64,000 nt of DNA from Pseudoalteromonas citrea. Its GTDB lineage: Bacteria; Pseudomonadota; Gammaproteobacteria; Enterobacterales; Alteromonadaceae. The stretch lies in NCBI RefSeq assembly GCF_000238375.3, contig NZ_AHBZ03000027.1, forward strand, positions 682,001 to 746,000, written 5' to 3'. How positions within the stretch are numbered: position 1 is the stretch's first letter; every line of letters starts with the position of its first letter. Below the pieces are notes generated by a model that was given only the letters and a program-made list of their open reading frames with translations, was not told the DNA's origin and searched no databases. This document shows positions 39,393-47,600 of the stretch, one piece after another. The position numbers and the translations under genes were made by a program.

Positions 39393-39409
39393 AAGCGAGT
39401 AAATAATAC

Positions 39410-39425
39410 AGAACACATCATACTT
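39410..39425 (-). other. Ter-like replication fork barrier 6, in the tus promoter
   Basis: Minus-strand sequence AAGTATGATGTGTTCT. It occupies the -35 position relative to the TATAAT at 39434-39439. In E. coli, TerB sits in the tus promoter in the same orientation and Tus represses its own gene there. Confidence 0.78.
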
Positions 39426-39439
39426 TTAAGTGCTATAAT
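39410..39439 (+). promoter_or_regulatory. tus promoter with extended -10
   Basis: TGCTATAAT at 39431-39439 is a perfect extended -10 element. The -35 position is filled by Ter-like site 6 (GAACAC), so it lacks a good -35 box. Start of transcription would be near 39446 and the tus ATG is at 39473. Tus bound to site 6 should block it. Confidence 0.65.
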
Positions 39440-39472
39440 AATATATCTAATCAACGACGTAAGTTAAAAAAC

Positions 39473-40354
39473 ATGTCATCAAGTGATACGCAATTTAGCA
39501 TTCGCGCTCATTTTAACTATTTACAAGAACAGCTTTTTCTATTTTGTGATGAATTGAAAGACTCTAATATTTTATCAGCCACCTATTATCAGTTGCCTAT
39601 AATTCAAAAAGAATTAGAAGAACACGCACCTGAATATATAAATGTAGAAGAAATAACAGGTAGAAATGCGATTGATAAAATCATTTATGCATATAAAGAC
39701 CTATTTCTAGATGAAAAAGAAAGCGGAAAAGTAATACAACGTCACCCTGGGCTAATCTGTATAAATGACGAACAGTTATCATTACAACGCAGATTAAAAG
39801 AAGTGAATAAAGCCAAAAATGATTTTAAGCAAGCTATTCTATCAATTGAGAATAACGATGCACGTTTTGAAGCGGTGCATAGTGCAGTTCCAAATCTAAT
39901 AACCTTGGCTGCTTATCGAAAAATACACAGTGAATTAGCCGAACCTTATTCGGTTAGGTTTACATGGATGACAAAACATGCAACAAGAACATTAAGTAAA
40001 GAAATAGCATTAGAAATGCTTAATAAATCAGCAAATTACAATAATCCTCGTATGATTGATCAAGAATCTTGGTCATCAATAGTACAAAATGAAAAGTTAC
40101 GAGTTACCAACTTACCTGATAAAAGTAAACTTAGGATAAGGCGGCCGACAAGAGTATCACCAGAGGTAAATGTTAGGTTTACTGCTGAAAATAGATATCA
40201 TGTTAGTGCAGCTTTACCATTTATTCTTTTTAACCCAGACAAAAATACGAAGCTTGGTCGACTAAAAAACTATGAAAAAGTAGAAAACCACCCAAGAAAA
40301 AAAGAATACAACTTCCTAGTAGATCGAATATATTTAGAAAAAGTAAGCGATTAG
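39473..40354 (+). CDS. tus: Tus-like replication terminator protein
   Basis: 293 aa (E. coli Tus 309). Similarity to Tus is clear: [20 protein letters not shown] matches Tus [37 protein letters not shown] matches [37 protein letters not shown] matches NAKLKIKRPVKVQPIARVW. Phe132 and His136 correspond to F140 and H144 of the pocket that holds the flipped Ter cytosine; L150 is kept as Leu142, while G149 is Asn141. Tus binds Ter and stops the replicative helicase from one side. It converges with the initiator gene, stops 1 bp apart. The ribosome site is weak. Confidence 0.93.
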   Translation: [293 protein letters not shown]

Positions 40355-40364
40355 CTTACTTTTT
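40338..40364. terminator. Bidirectional terminator built into the tus and rep stop codons
   Basis: Perfect 11-bp inverted repeat AAAAAGTAAGC (40338-40348) and GCTTACTTTTT (40354-40364) with a 5-nt loop. Both stop codons (TAG 40352-40354 for tus, TAA at 40356-40358 on the minus strand for rep) lie in or beside the loop. Each strand ends in a run of T, so it works for both convergent genes. Confidence 0.88.
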
Positions 40365-41570
40365 AACAATTTGTTCAAGGATTTCTTCATCGATTACTTC
40401 AAGGTCTTCAACAATTCGTTTACCACCTTGAATTTCTATCCGTTTATTATGTTTATTTAGTGTAAGAATTTCATCGCAAAACTGTGAGGAAGGATGCATT
40501 TCATAAACATAATCAATAATTTTCCCTGTGTTATCGTCTTTTACATTGCTTATGCTGTAATCAGAAATAGCACCTTTTTCAATCAGATCTTTCATTGTAG
40601 TCGTCATATCACGGCGCAACGCCTTCAACTTATTTTCAACAATTTCATCTGTTGAATATATCGAACCATATTTTTCCATAATGGATAAAAGGCGAAAATG
40701 ATATGTTTTTCCTGGCGCAGCATATCGCCATAAATGATAAAGTCGTAGCATCATCCATCGGGACAAACCACGTTTTAATTCCTGTGCACTATTAAAGTAA
40801 TAGCCTTTATATTCTAAATTATCGATCATGTTGTGAACAAATGCATTTAAGCATGCGACACATTTAATATTACCGCCCTGTCCTTTTTTGCCACTAAAGT
40901 GAAGCGAAGACAAAAAGTTCATATTTGATTCATAGAACGAGTCATCAATGTCTGTATTTTTCGTATCCGTCGCAGAATATTTAAATGAAAGCTTTGAACC
41001 TTGGAGTGCTTCCAAAGACTCCTTAATTTGCGGATAAGGCATTGATTGTCCAACTGCTTTCAACTCTTGGGCTAGTTCATTCATTGAAAATATCACAGCA
41101 TATTGAATACCGGACTTAAAATTTATTTTTACGATTTTTCCTTTCGAAGCCAAACGAATAAGCGCTCGCTCTACTTTTTCTTCCCGATCTGATGGCCAGA
41201 CCAAATACTCAAGGTCTTCTCCATCTTTCTTACTACTAACGACAGCGGGGGTTATTTTGATTTCACCTTCATACAAAATCCCATCCACTTTTTCTGAAAT
41301 ACGACGAGTTATGATAGTCTTTTTCGGCGCTTCTTCTAAGGGAAGTTTTTTATGCCCAGAACGAACGAATCGACCCCAAAGGTCATAGTGATTGAAGGTA
41401 TTTGAATAGGCTCTTAGTCCATGCGCTGCATTTTCTAATGAAATACGAACATCTTTATTATCCGTAAACAACGCTAGACTTTCATTATCAATAGCGCTTT
41501 CCACACCATGTATTTGACCTCTTAGCGAATCGGGCAAATTATCAACAGAGATGTTCACCTTTCGGCTCAT
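40356..41570 (-). CDS. Replication initiator protein of the chromid
   Basis: 404 aa from the ATG at 41570; an upstream in-frame ATG at 41621 exists, but GGAAG seven bases before 41570 supports the shorter form. Called an initiator from location (next to iteron-rich DNA, divergent from parAB) and from winged-helix-like segments typical of plasmid Rep proteins, such as LSRWMMLRLYHLWRY and RLLSIMEKYGSIYSTDE. It has a CVACLNAFVHNM segment in the middle. I cannot assign it to a named Rep family with confidence. The origin repeats lie just upstream of its start, so autoregulation by iteron binding is likely. Confidence 0.75.
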   Translation of the reverse strand: MSRKVNISVDNLPDSLRGQIHGVESAIDNESLALFTDNKDVRISLENAAHGLRAYSNTFNHYDLWGRFVRSGHKKLPLEEAPKKTIITRRISEKVDGILYEGEIKITPAVVSSKKDGEDLEYLVWPSDREEKVERALIRLASKGKIVKINFKSGIQYAVIFSMNELAQELKAVGQSMPYPQIKESLEALQGSKLSFKYSATDTKNTDIDDSFYESNMNFLSSLHFSGKKGQGGNIKCVACLNAFVHNMIDNLEYKGYYFNSAQELKRGLSRWMMLRLYHLWRYAAPGKTYHFRLLSIMEKYGSIYSTDEIVENKLKALRRDMTTTMKDLIEKGAISDYSISNVKDDNTGKIIDYVYEMHPSSQFCDEILTLNKHNKRIEIQGGKRIVEDLEVIDEEILEQIVKK

Positions 41571-41800
41571 TATTTTACTTCCAAAATTTATGACAGCTAA
41601 TAACAACATATTCATGAACAAAAGTTAATGACTTAAGTTAGTATAAAAGTGATCTGTTGAAGTTTTTTTTGTTGAGATCGAATTTTTACTAACTGAGCCA
41701 TTATTCAGATCATATTTTTACCAAGCAAAGTAAATTTGCAGCCCTTTCTAGGTCAAAATAACCCTTAATTTAAGCTATAACAGGGTGATCTAGTTCTGAT

Positions 41801-41809
41801 TGTGGATAA
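41801..41809 (-). promoter_or_regulatory. DnaA box 1
   Basis: TGTGGATAA on the plus strand is TTATCCACA on the minus strand, the strong consensus DnaA box. Confidence 0.8.
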
Positions 41810-41960
41810 CTAATCATAATGTTGGTATAGATCAGATCTGTACTTAGGATGGATCCGATCTTAATCAACTAGATCATAACTATTAAAATGGAATTGTTGA
41901 TAACCTCCTGAATTTACTTAGTATAATTGTGATCTTCCGCCCCGCGTTTGTGAGCAACGT

Positions 41961-41969
41961 TGTGGATAA
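41961..41969 (-). promoter_or_regulatory. DnaA box 2
   Basis: A second perfect TTATCCACA on the minus strand, 160 bp from the first and in the same orientation. Confidence 0.8.
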
Positions 41970-42268
41970 CCTGTTCACAGTGGCATTTTCAATATATCAC
42001 TTAGTAAAAAGTAGATCTATGAGTACATAAAGATCAGATCTTTACTTCGTATAAATTAGATCTATTATTTCAAAAATTATTCTATATATTCAATGGCTTA
42101 AGTGTATTTTTTAGATCACTAACCTTTATTACCTTTATACTTAACCATATCTAATCTTCTTATTTATACTTATAAGTAGTATTTTTTATATGATGTCTTA
42201 TATTTTTTGTGTTTACTACTAAAGTAATGGACATTATAATGTTAGGTATCAAGTCAAGGATATCGCGT

Positions 42269-43504
42269 ATGTCAATTAATAATAAAGCACTTTCCACATA
42301 TCGTTTATTAAAAGCAACAGCAGAAGTTGCTGAACAATCACTAGAGGGCCGAATCCAGCACTATAGAGCTCATTTAAAAACTGAAGAGAAAGAGCTAAGA
42401 ACTTACACTCAAAAGGCAGCCGCTGATTTACTTGGTTGTAATAACAGAACATTAAAAAGACGACATGATCAAGGCGACTTCGATCACCTTAGTATACAAA
42501 AAGGAGCAAATGGACACTACGCGTATACTTTATCAAATATCTTCGCCATGGCTGAAATCTTAGGCGTAGAAGCAGATCAGAGACAGTCCACAGATAAACT
42601 CCAAGTTATCGTTATTAATTCACTTAAAGGGGGTTGTGGTAAAACAACTTCATTAGTCAATATTGCTGCGGCATTAGCCACTACAAATATTAAGCGTTAT
42701 AGGATTGGCATTATTGATTTAGACCCTCAAGGGTCATCATCGAGCTTTTTCCCATCAAGCGATCCAGAACCAATAACCGTCGGTGATCTTATGAGAGATT
42801 GTATTGAATTAGATGACAATGAAACGTGGGATCATGTTGTATCTAATGCATTTCAGGAAACACATATTCCAAATATCCGTGTTTTACCTTCTGGGATGGA
42901 TGATTTTTATTTCGAACATGAAACTGCAACTGAGCTTAAGGAAAGTTCTGGGTATGATCAGACTCGACACTATCACAAGTTATTGGAAAAAGTTATATCA
43001 CCCGTTGAGTCACAATTTGACTTAATTTTAATTGATACAGCACCATCATTAAATTTTATGTTTTACAATGCATTAATGGCGTCCACTGCAATGCTGATCC
43101 CAGTACATCCTGAGGCGGTAGATTTTGACGCAAATAATAAATACTTAAAAAGACTCGGTGAAATTTATCATACAGTAGCGGCATTGGGTCATGAAGGCTG
43201 GGACTTTATGCAATTTTTAGTTACAAACTATGTAAAAGGCAATCATTCCCAAAGGGATATAGTAAAAGATGTGAGAAGTGCTTTTGGCAGACAGGTTATG
43301 AGTTATCCGATAAATCATAGCTCAGCGATTACAGCAAGTTCATCATCATTCAATACAATTTTCGATCAAAAAACGTCTGACAGTTTAGCAAGTCGAGAGT
43401 CTCTTGTTAAATCACAAGAAAATATAAAAGACGTTGTAGATGAATTAGAAATGTTGATCCGATCAAACTGGGTATCGACTCAATCATCACTGGCACAATC
43501 TTAA
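42269..43504 (+). CDS. parA: ParA-family partition ATPase with N-terminal HTH
   Basis: 411 aa from ATG 42269, chosen because AAGGA lies eight bases upstream; earlier GTG (42209) and ATG (42227, 42239) starts lack such a site. Deviant Walker A KGGCGKTTSLVNIAAAL (ParA signature lysine present), Walker A' IGIIDLDPQGSSS, and IDTAPSLNFM. The N-terminal 110 residues contain an HTH-like region (TQKAAADLLGCNNRTLKRRH), so this is a type Ia, P1/F-like ParA that can also repress its own promoter. Pairs with parB 16 bp downstream. Drives partition of the chromid. Confidence 0.92.
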   Translation: MSINNKALSTYRLLKATAEVAEQSLEGRIQHYRAHLKTEEKELRTYTQKAAADLLGCNNRTLKRRHDQGDFDHLSIQKGANGHYAYTLSNIFAMAEILGVEADQRQSTDKLQVIVINSLKGGCGKTTSLVNIAAALATTNIKRYRIGIIDLDPQGSSSSFFPSSDPEPITVGDLMRDCIELDDNETWDHVVSNAFQETHIPNIRVLPSGMDDFYFEHETATELKESSGYDQTRHYHKLLEKVISPVESQFDLILIDTAPSLNFMFYNALMASTAMLIPVHPEAVDFDANNKYLKRLGEIYHTVAALGHEGWDFMQFLVTNYVKGNHSQRDIVKDVRSAFGRQVMSYPINHSSAITASSSSFNTIFDQKTSDSLASRESLVKSQENIKDVVDELEMLIRSNWVSTQSSLAQS

Positions 43505-43520
43505 AAGGTTCGTATAAAAA

Positions 43521-44483
43521 ATGGCTAAAAAACGTAAAAATGATACGCGGTTAGATCCTTTTGCTACTCCTGTTGAGGGAAGTAGTTTAGATGATCTGTT
43601 AGATCAAGCTAAAATCGGCGATGTGATCACTATGCCTGCGCCTAGCGATCCATTACGCACTATCACATTAACATGCCAAGTGATTAAACCAGCGGATATC
43701 GAAAAGATCACACAAGTATATGGCCAAAATAGACGAGAGCAGACGTTATTAAACGAAAAATCTGTGGCTGATATCTTACCTGCTATCAAGCATGACAAAA
43801 GAAACCTCCATCCAGCCTTGTGTTGGCAAAAAGAAGGTCAGCAATGGGTCTTGTCAGGGTCAAGAAGAAGAAAGGCTTGTATGCTCGCTGAGGCTGACTA
43901 TGTGGTGTTATCATCAGCAGATTTTAATGATGCGGATGCAAAAGCGTTAGCAATTTCATCAGATCAATATATTGCGCCCAGTTTATGGGAGTTAGGGCAA
44001 GCCTATAACGCTACGAAACGCAGTTTAATTACACAAGGCTTAAAAGGATCTTACCGTGAGATTGCAAATATCGAAGGTATCTCTCATACCGCAGTCGCAG
44101 ATGCAATTAAAGCATATGAGATAATTCCAAAGCATGTTCTTAGTCTATACCCTACCCCGAATCATTTGGGCAGAGAGGCTGCAAAAAAGCTAATTAGTGC
44201 AATTAAAGAAAATCAAACAGCGTTTGATAAACAAATAGCGACTTTCAATGAGCAGCTATTCGTTAATGATGAACAAAGTGATGAAAAACGAGCGATACTT
44301 ATTACCCAGTTTTTAACCACTTTCGGTGATAAAGCTAACCGCTCAGAGGCTTTGTTAGAAAACAAATACGTTAAATTACAGCGCAACATTAAAAGTGGTG
44401 ATGTAACCATTAAAATTGACAATAAGGTACTAACAGACAAACGTTTAGAACAACTTCAGAAACTGTTAGCAGCCTATAATTAA
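43521..44483 (+). CDS. parB: ParB-family centromere-binding protein
   Basis: 320 aa. ParB/Spo0J-like region with LSGSRRRKACMLAEADYVVL near 113-132 and HTH-like SYREIANIEGISHTAVADAI near 179-198. A basic N-terminus (MAKKRKND) would be the ParA-interacting end of a type Ia system. Follows parA closely in one transcript. ParB binds parS and stimulates ParA; the parS is not certain, but an inverted repeat just downstream is a candidate. Confidence 0.9.
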   Translation: MAKKRKNDTRLDPFATPVEGSSLDDLLDQAKIGDVITMPAPSDPLRTITLTCQVIKPADIEKITQVYGQNRREQTLLNEKSVADILPAIKHDKRNLHPALCWQKEGQQWVLSGSRRRKACMLAEADYVVLSSADFNDADAKALAISSDQYIAPSLWELGQAYNATKRSLITQGLKGSYREIANIEGISHTAVADAIKAYEIIPKHVLSLYPTPNHLGREAAKKLISAIKENQTAFDKQIATFNEQLFVNDEQSDEKRAILITQFLTTFGDKANRSEALLENKYVKLQRNIKSGDVTIKIDNKVLTDKRLEQLQKLLAAYN

Positions 44484-44498
44484 CGATCATATGTAACG

Positions 44499-44550
44499 TA
44501 ACTGGTTGAAATTCAGTCTTTGGTTTAAAAAACTGAACTCCAACCAGTTA
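44499..44550. promoter_or_regulatory. Inverted repeat after parB (parS or terminator candidate)
   Basis: Outer arms TAACTGGTTG (44499-44508) and CAACCAGTTA (44541-44550) pair perfectly; inner arms TTCAGT (44512-44517) and ACTGAA (44532-44537) pair as well, separated by 3-nt bulges. No T-run follows on either side. It is 15 bp after the parB stop. A centromere or a terminator/attenuator would both fit. Confidence 0.45.
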
Positions 44551-44639
44551 TAATTCGCAACTTTATTATGACTTTCCCCTTTAGCTCGTTCCTATAATTA
44601 CATATACTGACGAGATATTTCATTTGTCATGCTGAGCTG

Positions 44640-47600
44640 ATGTCAACGCAGTTATCTAAAGAGCAATTGTTTGCTTTGTTTGAGGAAATAAAACAAGAAC
44701 AAGCCACACAGTTCCCCCTCTCTGAGCGCTTTTTAAAGCAGTACTTTAATAGTGCACTACTTGCCAAAGCGAAAGAGTATCTGAGTAATTCTCAAATTAG
44801 CTATTTGGATCATAGCGAAGATTTTTCGCGAATTGATTCTCAAGTATTAGGTAACTTTGGTAATACTTTTTCACAACATATCAAAATTACAACGGTCAAT
44901 AACACATTTCGTGTTGAAGCCCAATGCACTTGCTCTAACAACGTAAAATGTAGACACATCGCTGCGGTACTTTTGAAACTAAAAATTGAGCACTCAGGTG
45001 GGTTTGGTGAAGCATATTTAATTAACGATTGGTTCAACGAGCTAACGCAATTGCAGCAAAGTGGCTTTCAAGATACTAATAATGTTTTACTATTTGTACT
45101 CGAATCGCATGACAAAGAGTTATTGCTAAGCCCTAAGCTTTCACCATTTAAACCTGACGGAGTATATCCGTTAGGACGACCGTTATCAGAACAGCAGCTC
45201 AATAGTCACTCTGTACCAAAAAATGTGTTAGAGACAGATTTTCGGTTATTTAATTGGGTACGCTCTCAAAATATGCCTGGGCACTTTGAAATATATGGTA
45301 GTTGGGGGTTTATAGCACTTCAGCAATTAGTCAAAACTAAACGGTTTTATTATCAAAACAACAGACAACCGCTTAAGTTAGGACACCAAAAACGTTTACG
45401 CTTTGAGTGGTGTTTTAGTGAAGAAAATGCGCAATTAAATGGGTATTTGTCAGATGTCGACAATTGGCTATTGTTAAGAACAGATCCTCCTATGTATCTC
45501 AATACAGATGATCTGACCATAGGTCGGATCAACTCTGAACTAAACGCTCAAGAAATAGCTCACCTGCAAAATATGCCTTCTGTTACTGTCGAACAGTTAA
45601 ATCAAGTAATGACGCGCTTTAGTGATTTATTCGCCAACGATGTTATCCTTCCACCCGAAGGGTATGAAAGCCGTATTAAGCCGTCAAAGCTATATACTAA
45701 GCTCAACATAATAAATAACAATTTGGAACAAGTATTAGCACTTACAATAGAGAATACAGGTAAACTTTCCAACGCAGAGCATGCCAAGCATGTTAAGCGC
45801 AGTGAACAAGTACTTTTAGGGTTAGGGTTGGACTTTACCGATGGGCTGTTTAGGTTGCCAGTCAATGATGCCAATGGCGTTCATTGGTTTAATCATGAGG
45901 TAAAGCCTTATTTGTTAAAGCAAGGCTGGGAAGTAGAAGAGTTTGTTCACGAACAAGTAGTCAACTTACCGGAAATTACACTGTCATTAAAACGAGATAA
46001 ACAGCATCATATTTTGGGTAAAGTGATGTTTAATGGTAAGCCAGTTATGCTTGATTGGGATACTTCTCACCCTCTCGATATTAATAATTTGGCTGATCAC
46101 CATCAGTACGTCAAAATTGCAGAACAATCTTATGCTGTCCCGACAGAAACATTTAACGAGTTACTCAGCTTAAAAAAACGTTTTAGTTATTATACCTCGG
46201 GTCAACAATTTAAGTTTCCGCTGTCTTATGCAAAAAAAGTATTCGAGTTGCCAAACATACATTCAGTAAGTAATGATGTGAGGCTGTTAGATTATTTAAA
46301 AGAGCTCGACTCGCCCATTGAGAACAGCGCTTTCGTGACCCACAATACTCAACAGAATTTTGTTTTAAGAGATTATCAAGAACAAGGCGTGAGCTGGTTA
46401 AAGTTTTTGAATCGTCATCAGTTAGGGGGGATTTTAGCGGATGATATGGGGCTTGGGAAAACGTTACAGGTAATAGCATACTTTGTTGGTCAACATAATA
46501 CTTTGGTAACAAAACCCAGTTTGATTGTTTGCCCAACCAGTTTGGTCGGTAATTGGCAAAATGAATTTAAGCGTTTCGCTCCGCACTTAACTTTAACAAC
46601 GGTCCATGGTTCAGACAGAGAAAAGACGTTGGAGCATGTGCACTGCGCACGTTTTATATTGACCACTTACCCGCTATTAAAACGTGATCTGGCCTATTAC
46701 AAAGAACTAGAGTTTGATTCTATTGTACTTGATGAAGCTCAATACATAAAAAATGAAACGGCGCAGGTCTCAAAGTGTGTCAAGCAGTTGAGTGCACAAT
46801 TTAAGTTGTGTTTAAGTGGAACGCCGGTTGAAAATAATTTACTTGAGTTAAAGTCATTACTTGATTTTGTTATGCCAGATGTACTTGGTACTAAGCAGCA
46901 ATTTAAACACTACTTTCAAATACCCATTGAAAAAGAACAAGATGCCGCGCGTGCGTCAGAGCTTAAAGCACTTATTGCCCCTTTTATCTTACGTCGCACT
47001 AAAGTTGATGTAGTTACAGAATTACCCGACAAAACAGAGTTAATAAAAGAGCTTGAGTTTAGTTCTGAACAAGCAAGTTTATACCATAGCGTTCAGCTTC
47101 AGATAGAAGATAAATTAGTGTCTTTGTTTAAAGAGCAAGGTGCACAAAAAAGCAAACTGGCTTTCTTAGATGCTTTATTAAAGTTGCGGCAAATATGCTG
47201 CCACCCTAACCTGGTAGATAAAGGTTTGGAGTGTGAAAGTGCTAAATTCCAGTGGTTAGCTGAGCATTTGCCGAATATGCTGTCTCAAGGCCGTAAAGTG
47301 ATTATTTTCAGCCAGTTCACTTCTGTACTTGAGTTGATCTCACAACAACTAAAAGCCAATGATATTGTATTTACGACCTTAACAGGGCAAACACGAAATA
47401 GAGAACGTGCGATCAGTAACTTTACTGACGGACATTGCGATGTGTTCTTGATAAGCTTAAAAGCCGGTGGGACAGGGCTTAATCTAACGCAAGCAGACAC
47501 TGTTATCCACTTTGATCCTTGGTGGAACCCCGCGGTTGAAAATCAGGCGACCGACCGAGCATACCGGATAGGTCAGGATAAACCAGTGTTTGTATATAAG

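Larger units (their letters stand above)
36290..39472. other. Gene-poor replication terminus region (ter2 candidate)
   Basis: About 3.2 kb of AT-rich DNA with no intact gene. It holds six directly repeated Ter-like sites, a decayed IS5-type transposase (36513-37243), a dif-like site (38086-38113) and the tus promoter. The remaining stretches (37470-37840, 37860-38080, 38115-39210) show only short chance reading frames. Position next to the initiator gene and origin, together with tus, marks it as a replication termination zone. Confidence 0.75.
41638..42063. repeat. ori2 iteron family (18-mers)
   Basis: Copies fit a consensus near TTAGTAAAAATNTGATCT. Plus strand: 41638-41655 (TTAGTATAAAAGTGATCT), 41918-41935 (TTAGTATAATTGTGATCT), 42001-42018 (TTAGTAAAAAGTAGATCT), 42046-42063 (TTCGTATAAATTAGATCT). 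Minus strand: 41675-41692 (TTAGTAAAAATTCGATCT), 41707-41724 (TTGGTAAAAATATGATCT), and weaker 41829-41846 and 42031-42048. A poor copy lies at 41844-41861. Each ends in a GATC, so methylation could affect initiator binding. Confidence 0.78.
41571..42268. other. Candidate replication origin ori2
   Basis: The divergent rep-parA spacer. It contains 15 GATC sites between 41651 and 42117, far more than expected, two perfect DnaA boxes (41801-41809 and 41961-41969, TGTGGATAA) with a near match at 41895-41903, a family of 18-bp iterons in both orientations, and a very AT-rich tract at 42061-42208 that could be the unwinding element. The GATC density implies Dam methylation and SeqA-type control of initiation, which is inferred. 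Confidence 0.88.

Noticed and set aside
41571-41621. Longer start for the initiator protein (17 extra residues)
   Set aside because: The ATG at 41570 has a well-spaced GGAAG; the upstream ATG has none and its extension is hydrophobic, not typical of a Rep N-terminus.
42185-42200. Oppositely oriented Ter-like site between ori2 and parA (TATGATGT core)
   Set aside because: Only the central eight bases match; flanking AG and GTTCT are missing.
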